Source of the DNA: CAZABG01 sp964483465
GTDB taxonomy: Bacteria; Chlamydiota; Chlamydiia; Chlamydiales; Parachlamydiaceae
DNA: 60,888 bases
NCBI GenBank assembly: GCA_964483465.1
Contig: CAZABG010000004.1
Span: 1 to 60,888 of the forward strand
Direction of reading: 5' to 3'
Shown here: piece by piece, positions 8,204 to 17,480 of the stretch
How the letters are laid out: each line of letters opens with the position of its first letter
Numbering within the stretch: the stretch's first letter is position 1
Program-made: the position numbers and the translations under genes
Notes under the pieces: generated by a model
The model's database searches: none
Told to the model about the DNA's origin: nothing
What the model saw: only the letters and a program-made list of their open reading frames with translations

Positions 8204-8916
8204 GGCCTACCCCTCTATATTCCATTATGCACCCCTTTTTATATCCGCACAAAAAATTCCTTTGCTGTGATAGACAGGATCTTTTATCTCAATGCTTTAT
8301 GAAAGGCTTTATCAATGTCATTTGGCCTGTTTTTTGGTTTTCGCGCCAAGCGCTTCTACTGTTTGTGAAAACAAAAACAAATAACAGGATCACGCATCTA
8401 GAGCTAAAGCTGCAGCGCGGGCAGGATAAGCACAATCTCTATTCTTATTTTCGCTCTTCTATGATTCCGTTTATCTTTTACCCAGGCGTTTATGAAAACA
8501 AAAACAATTAACAGGATCACGCTTCTGCAGCTAAAGCTGCATCGCTAAGGATCGGCCCTAAAGGGCCGGCAGGATCCGCGCTTACAGCGCGGGCAGGATA
8601 AGCACAATCTCTATTCTTATTTTCGCTCTTCTATGATTCCGTTTATCTTTTGCCCATTTGGATTTTGCTTTCGCAAAAGCTAAATGGGCAAAACTGCATA
8701 TTTTTTATTTCGTAGAAATAAAAAATAGAAGCGGGATGGTGAAAAGAGAATCGAATCTAACGAAAAATATCCTGCCCGTGCGTAAGCACGGATCCTGCCG
8801 GCCCTTTAGGGCCGATCCTTAGCGAAGCAGCTTTAGCTGCAGAGCGTGATCCTGTAAAAAAAATCTGAGAATGAACCGCTTTCCAATAAAACATGACTTC
8901 AGTTAATTAGATACCT
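8204..8916. other. 713-base non-coding region with hairpin repeat array
   Basis: No gene is supported. About 500 of the 713 bases are the composite repeat described at 8361-8855. The first 150 bases hold nothing recognisable, and the last 60 should contain the promoter of the serine hydrolase gene. An open frame at 8227-8511 runs into the repeats and is not credible as a gene. Confidence 0.8.
8361..8855. repeat. Composite nested-hairpin repeat (family A)
   Basis: Built from two direct units and one inverted unit. An identical 67-base segment occurs at 8413-8479 and 8585-8651. A longer version with extra hairpins (8511-8600) is repeated in inverse at 8768-8855, making a giant palindrome around a 167-base centre. 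Each arm contains small hairpins: CAGCTAAAGCTG, GGCCCTAAAGGGCC and a CCGCGC/GCGCGG stem. The last is CCGTGC/GCACGG in the other arm, so both sides of the stem changed together. The centre holds two more stems (8652-8689 and 8701-8725). Confidence 0.85.
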
Positions 8917-10362
8917 ATGAAAATACTATTGTCCCTTCTCATCCTGTTTCAACTTAACGCGAGCGTCTTACAAGATCTGGACACATACATTGAACAAGAG
9001 CGCGTCAAACGAAAAGTTCCGGGAGTCGCTGTCGTTGTGGTAGAAGGCGATAAAATCGTCTTTGCGAAAGGCTACGGCATAAACGAAGTCAATAAGCCCC
9101 AGAAAGTAGATGAAAATACAATTTTCCAACTGGCATCCGTTTCCAAAACGTTTACGTCAGCAGGAGTCGGCTCGTTAGTAGATGAAGGGAAGCTCACCTG
9201 GGATGATGAAGTCATTCGCCACTTACCGGGATTTGCCCTCAAGGATATTTACGCAACTCGTTATTCAAGCGCAAGGGATCTTCTAGCACATCGCACGGGC
9301 CTTCCCGCTTTTACCGGCGATTTGCTCGGCATCATAGGCATTTCCCGCGATGAAATCCTTTATAGGATCCGTTTTGTCAAACCCGGCGCCTCGTTTCGCG
9401 AAAAGGCCCTTTATTCCAATTTGGGTTTTTTTACAGCGGGTGAGCTCGTTGCAAAACTTAGTAATTCTTCCTTTGAAGAGGCTATAAAAACCCGTCTATT
9501 AATCCCACTTGAAATGAACCGCACCGGATTTGCGGAACTTGTAAATGATACCAATATTGCAAAGCCGCATGCGATCATAAATAGAGAGTTAAAAGCGATA
9601 CCCCGCGAAGACTCTAAACTATTTGCTGCAGCTGGCGGCGTCTTTTCAACAGCAAAAGATCTTGGCAATTGGATGATTTTTCATTTGAATGAAGGCAAGT
9701 TCAAGGGCAAGCCGATTTTAAAGCCTGAAACCATCCATGAAATGCATAAGCCCTCCATGGTTGCGGATGTTACTTTTACGGAAACGCCCCCTATCACTGA
9801 AAATAGCGGCTATACGTTCGGTCTTGGCTGGGATAGCTTCCACTTTCAAAACGCGCTCATTGTAGAAAAATCGGGCGCGCTGGATGGCGTACGATCTATT
9901 GTGACACTTGTTCCAGAAAAAAAGCTAGGCATTGCGATTATCGCGAATCTTAACCTGACGCCCCTTCCGGAAATTATTCGAGCAGAATATTTAAATCAGG
10001 TATTCGGCGTAAAAGCGAATTACGATAAAGCTTTCCAGGAATTTGACGAGACGATCGAAAAAATATTCGCGATCCCTAAACCTGATAAAGCGCTGCCCCT
10101 AAGCCATACGCTTGATAGCTTTATGGGTGTTTTCAATAGCGAGGTATATGGTAACGCGGATATTAAAAAAAACGGCGATAAACTTGCCCTCATTTTCGGA
10201 CCTGTGAAGGCGACCCTTACGCACTATAGCGGCGATGTTTTTATACTCACTTGGCCAAGCATCGATTATGGGCATCAAAAAGTTACCTTCACGTTTGATG
10301 AAAACGGCCACGCGTATAAATTTGGCACCGAAACCTTAGGGGATTTTGAACGAAAAGAATGA
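8917..10362 (+). CDS. Exported serine hydrolase, beta-lactamase class C / penicillin-binding type
   Basis: A 481-residue protein. Residues 1-15 form a signal peptide. The beta-lactamase-like domain covers about 18-355, with the nucleophile motif SVSK (Ser74, Lys77), the YSN motif (Tyr166-Asn168) and a late GALDGVRS loop. The remaining 120 residues form a separate beta-rich domain like the DUF3471 domain often found C-terminal to such enzymes. Members are D-aminopeptidases, esterases or peptidoglycan-related hydrolases; the sequence does not say which. The stop overlaps the start of the next gene (ATGA), so the two are coupled. Confidence 0.9.
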   Translation: MKILLSLLILFQLNASVLQDLDTYIEQERVKRKVPGVAVVVVEGDKIVFAKGYGINEVNKPQKVDENTIFQLASVSKTFTSAGVGSLVDEGKLTWDDEVIRHLPGFALKDIYATRYSSARDLLAHRTGLPAFTGDLLGIIGISRDEILYRIRFVKPGASFREKALYSNLGFFTAGELVAKLSNSSFEEAIKTRLLIPLEMNRTGFAELVNDTNIAKPHAIINRELKAIPREDSKLFAAAGGVFSTAKDLGNWMIFHLNEGKFKGKPILKPETIHEMHKPSMVADVTFTETPPITENSGYTFGLGWDSFHFQNALIVEKSGALDGVRSIVTLVPEKKLGIAIIANLNLTPLPEIIRAEYLNQVFGVKANYDKAFQEFDETIEKIFAIPKPDKALPLSHTLDSFMGVFNSEVYGNADIKKNGDKLALIFGPVKATLTHYSGDVFILTWPSIDYGHQKVTFTFDENGHAYKFGTETLGDFERKE

Positions 10363-10790
10363 ATAAGCTGATATTCCTGCTGCTTCCCCTATTTTTATTT
10401 GCGGCAAGCGATAAAGAAGAAATCACTCGCATTCTGAACCAGTGGCCGGATGATTTTAACGCCGAAAGACTAGAGCCTGTATGCGCTCTTTTTGCCCCTG
10501 ACGCCATAGCCAGCTACCCAAAATCGGCCGATCGCGATTATGCGGCTCTCTGCCGTAACTTTAGCGGTATATTTGCAAAACCCGATCTTAAATACACCTA
10601 TGACAAGCCTGAGATCAAAGAAATTCTTATCAACGGCGATCTTGCTGTCGTCAGACTGATTTGGACCTTAAAAGTGACAAAGCATGATATTCTCATAGAA
10701 AAAGTCGTTGAAAATGGCCTCGATGTCTTTAAAAAACAGCCTGATGGCAGCTGGAAAATAGCCATTTCCTACGCCTACCCCATAGAATAG
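10359..10790 (+). CDS. Exported SnoaL-like / DUF4440-type protein
   Basis: A 143-residue protein with a signal peptide (residues 1-16, ending LFAAS). The mature part shows the NTF2-like pattern: an N-terminal helix ITRILNQWPDDFN, then VCALFAPDAIASYP, and a strand-rich end with VENGLDVFKKQPDGSWKIAISY. Proteins of this group are found fused to or next to beta-lactamase-like hydrolases. It overlaps the upstream serine hydrolase by four bases and is probably exported together with it. Confidence 0.85.
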   Translation: MNKLIFLLLPLFLFAASDKEEITRILNQWPDDFNAERLEPVCALFAPDAIASYPKSADRDYAALCRNFSGIFAKPDLKYTYDKPEIKEILINGDLAVVRLIWTLKVTKHDILIEKVVENGLDVFKKQPDGSWKIAISYAYPIE

Positions 10791-10853
10791 CTTTCTTCTT
10801 AATGAAGCCTTAATAATATGTTGCTATAATTATAAGAAAACAAATTTTAATTT

Positions 10854-12524
10854 ATGCAGATATCAAACAATTATTTTAAACCTTTGAATAGCATTATTAA
10901 TTGCAATTTTGACGAAATTAAATGTAATGCAATGAACGTGTTTATTATAGCAACTTATTTTAGTTTAATTGTGCCTGCTATCTTTTTGCTAGCCTCCTGT
11001 TTAAATGGAAGAGTTAAACCGATTCCTGCCGACACCCATTCCCCGCGAGATAAAGAACTATCTCAAAAAATATTGGAAGATAACGCTGTTTCTCCCAAAA
11101 AAGCTGATGTTACAGAACAAGATGCCTTATTTGAACAAGGATTGGAACTTCACAGAACGGGTAATCGTAAAGAAGCCCTCGCCTACTTCAAAAAGGCCGC
11201 CGATAAAGACCATGTCGAGGCGCTATACTATCTGGGTAAATATAATCAATTTGGGACCGAAACTAAAGATGCTCACTTACGCAATTGGGATCCGGCCATT
11301 CCGTATTACAAAAAAGCGGCAGAACTCGGTCATACGAAATCTCAATACCGTCTCGCTGAGATCTACCGTAATCGATCACAGCTTGACGAGGCTTTAAAAT
11401 ACTATATTCCTGCAGCTGAAAATAAAAACAAAAAAGCACAGTATTCTTTAGCCCAAATTTACAGAACAAAAGATCCTCTTAAAGCTCTTTCACTTTTAAA
11501 TGAATCCGCCGAACAAAATTATCATGCGGCTCTACATACATTGGGCGGACTTTATGAAAGGGGTGAAATTGTACAAAAAGATATTAAAAAGGCGATCGAA
11601 TACTACCACAAGGCGATGGATCAGGGATCAAATTGGGCGGCTTATGATTTAGCTCATCGGTATTTAAATGGTGAAAATGGTGAACAAGATCTGGAAAAGG
11701 CAGTGGATTGTTATCTAAATATTAAGAACGGTCCCTATAGCGGCCTTTTTGAATACGAAGTCGAAAGAAGATATCTTGAAAAGGCAGCCAAAGGAGATGT
11801 TCAAGCGTTCTACCGTTTAGGTCAAATTAATCAATTTTCTATGTTCTCTGATTATATTAGGGCTATTTTTTACTACAAAAAAGCAGCCGACTGCGGGCAT
11901 AGGCAAGCCCTAACTGAATTAATGCTGCTTACTACAATTGATGCAGCACCAGAAAAAAAGTCTCTCTTTTTAGGGGCCGCGCATGAATTTGGCGCAGGTG
12001 TAGACAAAGATACCGATAAAGCGATTGAACATTACAAAATGTCCGCAGAAAAAGGAAATAAAACAGCTCAATTACATTTGGCCGAAAAATATCATTACGG
12101 ACAAGACGTAGATAAGAACATCGATGAGGCCCTTAAATATTATATTGCAGCTGCCGGTAGCTATGCACCTGACATTCATTATACCATTGCAAAAATCTAT
12201 GAATATGAGAAGCAGGACATTGATAGAGCTTTAATACATTACACAAAAGCCGCGCATGCTATTCCGATTGCCATGGTAAAAATGGCGGTTCACCTCGCAA
12301 CTGGCCATAGAATCGAAAAAGACCTCGAAAGCGCTAAAAAATACCTCGATAAAGCAGAGCATATAGCTTTGCATGATGATACAGATACCCTATATAATTT
12401 AGCTTGGTTCTATTTAAGCGAAAGCGATCTCAAAGATTTATTTAAAGCAAAAACCTTAATGACTCGCATAGCGGCTCAAGGTTATGAACCTGCCATAAAA
12501 GCCTTACGAGAAAAATTTTCATGA
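10854..12524 (+). CDS. Sel1-repeat protein, cluster member 1
   Basis: A 556-residue protein. The first 55 residues are the module shared by the whole cluster: NYFKPL near the start, an Asn/Cys-Glu-Ile stretch, one membrane helix (about 28-50) and the exit motif NGRVK. A variable linker follows, then at least ten Sel1-like repeats (pattern A-x-x-x-Y-x-L-G-x-x-Y-x-x-G) forming an alpha-alpha superhelix for protein binding. The membrane helix lacks an export signal, so the repeats may face either side. It is the first gene of a run of four overlapping genes; a weak TATAAT-like element lies about 25 bases upstream. Confidence 0.9.
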   Translation: MQISNNYFKPLNSIINCNFDEIKCNAMNVFIIATYFSLIVPAIFLLASCLNGRVKPIPADTHSPRDKELSQKILEDNAVSPKKADVTEQDALFEQGLELHRTGNRKEALAYFKKAADKDHVEALYYLGKYNQFGTETKDAHLRNWDPAIPYYKKAAELGHTKSQYRLAEIYRNRSQLDEALKYYIPAAENKNKKAQYSLAQIYRTKDPLKALSLLNESAEQNYHAALHTLGGLYERGEIVQKDIKKAIEYYHKAMDQGSNWAAYDLAHRYLNGENGEQDLEKAVDCYLNIKNGPYSGLFEYEVERRYLEKAAKGDVQAFYRLGQINQFSMFSDYIRAIFYYKKAADCGHRQALTELMLLTTIDAAPEKKSLFLGAAHEFGAGVDKDTDKAIEHYKMSAEKGNKTAQLHLAEKYHYGQDVDKNIDEALKYYIAAAGSYAPDIHYTIAKIYEYEKQDIDRALIHYTKAAHAIPIAMVKMAVHLATGHRIEKDLESAKKYLDKAEHIALHDDTDTLYNLAWFYLSESDLKDLFKAKTLMTRIAAQGYEPAIKALREKFS

Positions 12525-13657
12525 ACATTGTTGACAGTTACTTTAAACCTTTAGAACACCTATTGGATGGTAGTTATTGCAATTACCGCGACATTAAGCC
12601 AATTGATATTGCTATTATCGCTACTTATGCAACGATTGTTATTCCTTTAGGATTTTTTGCTGTCGCTGTTATAGATTCCTATACCTGGGCTCCTATTCAA
12701 TCCAAAGTGAGCTACACCTATCTTGCGCAATATACTTTAGCTTCAAACGGAAACAGCGATGCTCAATATGAACTTGGAAACTACTACTATTACCGAGAAG
12801 ATAAAGTAAAAGGCGCAGACTATTACAGACTTGCCGCCGATCAAGGACATAAAAGAGCTCAGTATGATCTCGCAACCCTATATTTTAACGCCGAAAATAA
12901 AAATGAAGAGTGCAAGGAAGCCCTTAAGGCAAACGGGTATGAAATGGCTAAAAAGTATTTCACACTCGCTGCGGATGAAAATGGCGATGCCTATTACTTT
13001 TTAGGTCAAATTGCAGAAATGGAGAACAACCCGCAAGAGGCACTCACGTTCTATCGCAAATGCGTAGACGGAAAAGGCCATTACGGAAATTACTATTACT
13101 TCAAGTCAGCCGCTCTATTAGCAAATGAATACAAAAAGAAATCTCTTGAACACAAAAATAAGGGCGAGAAGAAGGAAGCTTTTGAATTTTTAAAAAAGGC
13201 AGCCGAATTACACGATTATGAAGCGGGATATTTACTTGCCATGTGTTATGAAACGGGAGAAGGCGTAAAAGCAAATATCGATGAAGCTTTTAGATTGTAT
13301 GTAAAATTAAAACGCGCATACGAACCTGCTAAGAAAAAACTGCAAGAACATATCGATAACTATCAAAGGGGCTCGGATGGAGGCGACGCTGTCTCCATAT
13401 GCGTCCTAGGCTTTATTAGAGAACTTGAGAATCATGATTACGAAGCAAGGGAGCTCTATAAAAAAGCGGCGGAAATGGGAAATAAGCAGGCTCAGTATAA
13501 CCTGGGATACTGTAATTATCAAGATGCCCAAAAATATTTCGATAAAGCGAAGTATTACAAAGAAGCTAAATTTTGGTTTGAAAAAGCCGCAGCGCAAGGA
13601 TTGCCTCAAGCAAAAGACGGGCTAGAAACTATCAAAAGAGAAGAAAATAATGATTAA
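12521..13657 (+). CDS. Sel1-repeat protein, cluster member 2
   Basis: A 378-residue paralogue and the shortest of the five. The N-terminal module is recognisable (SYFKPLEHLL, membrane helix about 29-53), but it lacks the KGRVK exit motif and has SYTWAP instead, so it is the most diverged. About seven Sel1-like repeats follow, several starting directly after the membrane segment without the proline-rich linker of the other members. The ATG overlaps the stop of member 1 (ATGA). Confidence 0.9.
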   Translation: MNIVDSYFKPLEHLLDGSYCNYRDIKPIDIAIIATYATIVIPLGFFAVAVIDSYTWAPIQSKVSYTYLAQYTLASNGNSDAQYELGNYYYYREDKVKGADYYRLAADQGHKRAQYDLATLYFNAENKNEECKEALKANGYEMAKKYFTLAADENGDAYYFLGQIAEMENNPQEALTFYRKCVDGKGHYGNYYYFKSAALLANEYKKKSLEHKNKGEKKEAFEFLKKAAELHDYEAGYLLAMCYETGEGVKANIDEAFRLYVKLKRAYEPAKKKLQEHIDNYQRGSDGGDAVSICVLGFIRELENHDYEARELYKKAAEMGNKQAQYNLGYCNYQDAQKYFDKAKYYKEAKFWFEKAAAQGLPQAKDGLETIKREENND

Positions 13658-15458
13658 TTTTACACAAAACTATTTTAAGCCACTTGACCAAATCTCCCAT
13701 TGTAATTTGAAAGAAGTTGCAAATCCGGTCAGCTTATTAGTGATTGCTTCTTATTTTACGCTGCTTGTACCAGCTGTTATTTTTGCCCTTTCTTGTTTTA
13801 AAGGCAGAGTCAAAATAGAACCCCCTCCAGAATCTCCTAAAGTCGATAAAGTTGCAAAAGATGCACTTAATAAACCAAAAGCCGAAAACCTTTTTTCTGA
13901 GGCTCTAAAAGTAGATGAAAGCGACCCCGCCAAAGCCATGGAGCTATTTAAACAGGCGGCCGATCATGGATCGATAGAAGCCCACTTTGAACTAGGCTTC
14001 CACTATGCAACCGGTAAAGGCTCGGACAAAAACAATGAACTTGCCATAAAACACTACATAATAGCATCTGAAGCAGGCATGGGCGTTGCAAGCTCAAATT
14101 TGGGATTAATTTATGACTTTGAAATGAAAGACAAGCAGAAGGCAGTCATTTATTATCAAAAGGCCATAGATCAAAAATTTTACAAAACAATCGATTGCCT
14201 AGCATATTGTTATGAGAATGGCCTTGGAGTCGAAAAAAATGAAAAAAGAGCTTTTGAATTAGTTTCAAACTATTCACTTTTCGATGAGACATTAACTGTA
14301 TTACGTGGTGTTTACTATAAAAAAGGGATCGGTTGCGATAAAAATCTAGAATTCGCCCGTCAAAATTTCAGCCAATATCCTAATAATTATTTATCTCTTT
14401 ATCATCTTGGAAACATGTATTTAAAAGGTAATGGAGTTCCGATAGATCAGAAAAAAGGGTATGAATTGGTCATTTCATCCTACAATAAAAATCCTGATCA
14501 CCTTCCAACCTTAAAAAAGCTCTCCATCTTATACATGCGAGGGATCGGCACTGAAAGAGATCTCGCGAAGGCAAAAGAGATCCTTGAAAAAGGCAAAACA
14601 TCCTTTCCTGACGAAAACTTGGATGGTTATTTTGAAGAATTGGACCTTTGGGGAAAATTAGAAAAAGAAAATGATCCTGAAACCCTTGTTAAAATTGCCG
14701 ATGATATTGACCCATCTTTAAGTTGGCTTGAGCTACACTATTACAAAAAAGCGGCCGATATGGGTCACGCTATTGCTCAGTATTTTACGGGAGGTTGTTA
14801 TGAGAAATTTAATAACCACGAGAAAGCTAAACATTACTACCGATTAGCGGCTGAGCAGGGCGAAGTCGATTCGATGGTTGAACTAGCCAACTTGGACGAT
14901 GAAAACTCTATAAAGTGGCTTCAAAAAGCTGTCGAAAAAAATTGCGTAGAAGCCCTGTATAATTTGGGCGTCCGTTATTTGGAAGGAGACGGCTGTTTAA
15001 AAGATCCTGCGAGTGCATTTAATCTTCTAACTAAAGCGCATGATTTAAATGATAGCGATGCTACGGCACGTTTAGGTTACATGTACATGCATGGTATCGG
15101 AACTCAACAGGATTATGATAAGGCTTTTCAATTGCTTTCAAGTGCGATAGAAGATACTACGATAGATCGAATATACGCAAGGCATTATCTCAGCTATCTT
15201 TATATGCGTGGACAGGGAACTCAACGCGATCTAAAAAAGGTTAAAGAGCTTTTAGAAGGCCTCAGAATTCATCAAAATTATCAGTCAGAATTTGAAGGCT
15301 GGGAAGCGTTTGAAAACGAGAATGATCCTGCAAAGCTTATGGAAGTTGCAATAAACCTGAAAAATATAAATTTTAACTTATGGAAAAATCTTGTTCTTAA
15401 GGCTGCGGATTTAGGCCATGCCGATGCTCAAAACATTAAAAAAAGTTTCGACACATGA
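13650..15458 (+). CDS. Sel1-repeat protein, cluster member 3
   Basis: A 602-residue paralogue with the full N-terminal module (NYFKPLDQI, helix about 30-50, KGRVK) and a linker rich in Pro and Lys. Two blocks of Sel1 repeats follow, about 90-320 and 340-600. Between them lies a segment with DENLDGYFEELDLWGKLEKE, which recurs in member 4, so the two-block plan arose before these genes duplicated. The start overlaps the end of member 2 by eight bases. Confidence 0.9.
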   Translation: MINFTQNYFKPLDQISHCNLKEVANPVSLLVIASYFTLLVPAVIFALSCFKGRVKIEPPPESPKVDKVAKDALNKPKAENLFSEALKVDESDPAKAMELFKQAADHGSIEAHFELGFHYATGKGSDKNNELAIKHYIIASEAGMGVASSNLGLIYDFEMKDKQKAVIYYQKAIDQKFYKTIDCLAYCYENGLGVEKNEKRAFELVSNYSLFDETLTVLRGVYYKKGIGCDKNLEFARQNFSQYPNNYLSLYHLGNMYLKGNGVPIDQKKGYELVISSYNKNPDHLPTLKKLSILYMRGIGTERDLAKAKEILEKGKTSFPDENLDGYFEELDLWGKLEKENDPETLVKIADDIDPSLSWLELHYYKKAADMGHAIAQYFTGGCYEKFNNHEKAKHYYRLAAEQGEVDSMVELANLDDENSIKWLQKAVEKNCVEALYNLGVRYLEGDGCLKDPASAFNLLTKAHDLNDSDATARLGYMYMHGIGTQQDYDKAFQLLSSAIEDTTIDRIYARHYLSYLYMRGQGTQRDLKKVKELLEGLRIHQNYQSEFEGWEAFENENDPAKLMEVAINLKNINFNLWKNLVLKAADLGHADAQNIKKSFDT

Positions 15459-17392
15459 TAGAAAATTACTTTAATCCGGCTTCGCATTTAATTAATTGCG
15501 AACTGAATCAAATAAAGCGCTCCGATGCCTTAATCATCCTTTCTTACTTAACGTTGATTGCGCCTGCTGTTATTCTTTGTATCAGATTACTCAAAGGCCG
15601 AGTAAAAAATGAGGCGCCTGCTGGATCGTCAAAAGTTGATGACGCGGCCTTTAAAGCTCTAAATGCGCAAAAAGCAAAAGCATTAGTGGAAAAGGGCTAT
15701 AACTATCAATACGGAGAAACGCAAGATCAGGTAAAGGCTTTTGAATGTTTTAAACAAGCGGCTGAATTGAACGATAGCGACGCACATCACTATCTAGGAT
15801 ATTGCTATGGAACAGGCACAGGGACAAATCTTGATTATACCCTTGCCATTAAACACTATTCTCTTTCACAAGACCATTCCACTTCCTGCTTTAACTTAGG
15901 CTTGCTTCACGAAAATGGCCAAGGATGTGAAAAAGATTATGTAAAGGCCGCGGTGTTTTACCAAAAAGCCCTTGATATGGGCTACAAAAAAGCCGCTTTG
16001 CCTCTCGCTAAACTATATGAATTAGGCAAAGGCGTAAATAAAGACGAAAAGAAAGCGTTTGGATTAGTTGAGAGAGCAGAGGATTTTTGGAACAAAGAAG
16101 CCAGCATCAAGTTAGGAATATACTATTACGAAGGAATTGGCTGCACACAAGACTATACTAAAGCCTTAAATCTCTTTAATTTTAATAAAAATGAAGCTGA
16201 AGCTTGCTATTTCCTTGGACTCATGCATCTTCATGGCCAAGGGGTTCAAAAAAATGATAAGAAAGCCTTTGAATTGATGATCCAAGCAAAAAATCTTGGC
16301 TACCTCAAAGCGAATATTGAACTTGGCTATATGTACTATTACGGCATCGGCACCGAAAAAAACGATAAAGAGGCATATGCGAGCATGTCAGCCGCCTATC
16401 ACCCAGATAACTTCAGAACAAATTATTGGCTTGGATTCTTCTATATGACCGGCACAGGAGTTGAAGTAGATCTAAAAAAGGCAAGAGAGTATTTAGATGC
16501 ATCCATGAAGCTAAACTCTAGTGTCGGTAAAAGTGCATTTGAAAGACTCGAATTACTTGAACTCCTCCAAAAAGAAGAAGATCCGGAAAACCTTTTTGAA
16601 AAAGGGAATTTGATAGCTAAAAATGGCAATCCATTTGATCTAGCTTACCTTTTCTTCAAAAAAGCGGCAGAAAAGGGGCATATGCAAGCCCAGTTCAACA
16701 CCGGGATACACTGTCAAGATGATGATGATGAAGCGAAAAAGTATTTCGAGCTCGCGGCAAATCAAGGCGATGCTGCTTCCATGTGTGAAGTAGGTAAATT
16801 TGAAGAAGATCCAAAAATTGCCTTCGATTGGTTCAAAAAAGCCGCGGAAAAGGATCTTGCTAAAGGCCACTACCATTTAGGAAAAAGCTATGAGAAGGGA
16901 AACGGTTGTGTTAAAGATGATGATTTAGCTTTAAAACACATCACTCTTGCAGCGGAGATGGGCTATTCGGAGGCTCTATCGCATCTTGGCTTAAAGTACT
17001 ATTTTGGGAGCCGCCTGACACCAGCAAATTACGAAAAAGCCTTTGAATTAATGTCTAAAGCCTATCAGAAAGATTCACAAGATTATTTTACGCTTTATTG
17101 GTTTGGGGTTTTCCACATGAGAGGCGTAGGTCATGATATCAATACTCAAAAAGCCCGCGAGCTATTTGATCAAGGAAAAGCTATTAATTTAGATTTCGGT
17201 TGGGAAGAAGAGTATGAAGAATTAGCCCTATGGGAAGCACTTGATAAGGAAGAAGATCCTGAAAAGCTTTTTCAATCAGGCTTAACATTCATCAATAAAT
17301 ATAACGATCTCTCTTTTCATTGTTTAACTAAAGCCACCTTAAAAGGGCATATCGAGGCGAAAAAGGCTCAAATTGAGATGTTATTAAATTGA
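15455..17392 (+). CDS. Sel1-repeat protein, cluster member 4
   Basis: A 645-residue protein and the largest member. The N-terminal module reads ENYFNPASHLI, helix about 25-47, then KGRVK. Repeats have well kept G-x-G-V/T-x-x-D loops, for example YYGIGTEKND. The internal spacer with LELLELLQKEEDPENLF appears twice, once between the repeat blocks and once near the C-terminus, which shows that the protein grew by internal duplication. The ATG overlaps the stop of member 3 (ATGA). Confidence 0.9.
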   Translation: MIENYFNPASHLINCELNQIKRSDALIILSYLTLIAPAVILCIRLLKGRVKNEAPAGSSKVDDAAFKALNAQKAKALVEKGYNYQYGETQDQVKAFECFKQAAELNDSDAHHYLGYCYGTGTGTNLDYTLAIKHYSLSQDHSTSCFNLGLLHENGQGCEKDYVKAAVFYQKALDMGYKKAALPLAKLYELGKGVNKDEKKAFGLVERAEDFWNKEASIKLGIYYYEGIGCTQDYTKALNLFNFNKNEAEACYFLGLMHLHGQGVQKNDKKAFELMIQAKNLGYLKANIELGYMYYYGIGTEKNDKEAYASMSAAYHPDNFRTNYWLGFFYMTGTGVEVDLKKAREYLDASMKLNSSVGKSAFERLELLELLQKEEDPENLFEKGNLIAKNGNPFDLAYLFFKKAAEKGHMQAQFNTGIHCQDDDDEAKKYFELAANQGDAASMCEVGKFEEDPKIAFDWFKKAAEKDLAKGHYHLGKSYEKGNGCVKDDDLALKHITLAAEMGYSEALSHLGLKYYFGSRLTPANYEKAFELMSKAYQKDSQDYFTLYWFGVFHMRGVGHDINTQKARELFDQGKAINLDFGWEEEYEELALWEALDKEEDPEKLFQSGLTFINKYNDLSFHCLTKATLKGHIEAKKAQIEMLLN

Positions 17393-17480
17393 CTCGGCAA
17401 ATGAAATTCGCGAAGAGACTAAAACCTGTGGCTGATTGCAAAAATAAACTAATAAATAATTTCCATACACTGGAGACACT

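Noticed and set aside
8227..8511. Open frame of 94 codons in the intergenic region
   Set aside because: It runs into the hairpin repeat units, has no ribosome binding site, and its codons reflect the repeat sequence.
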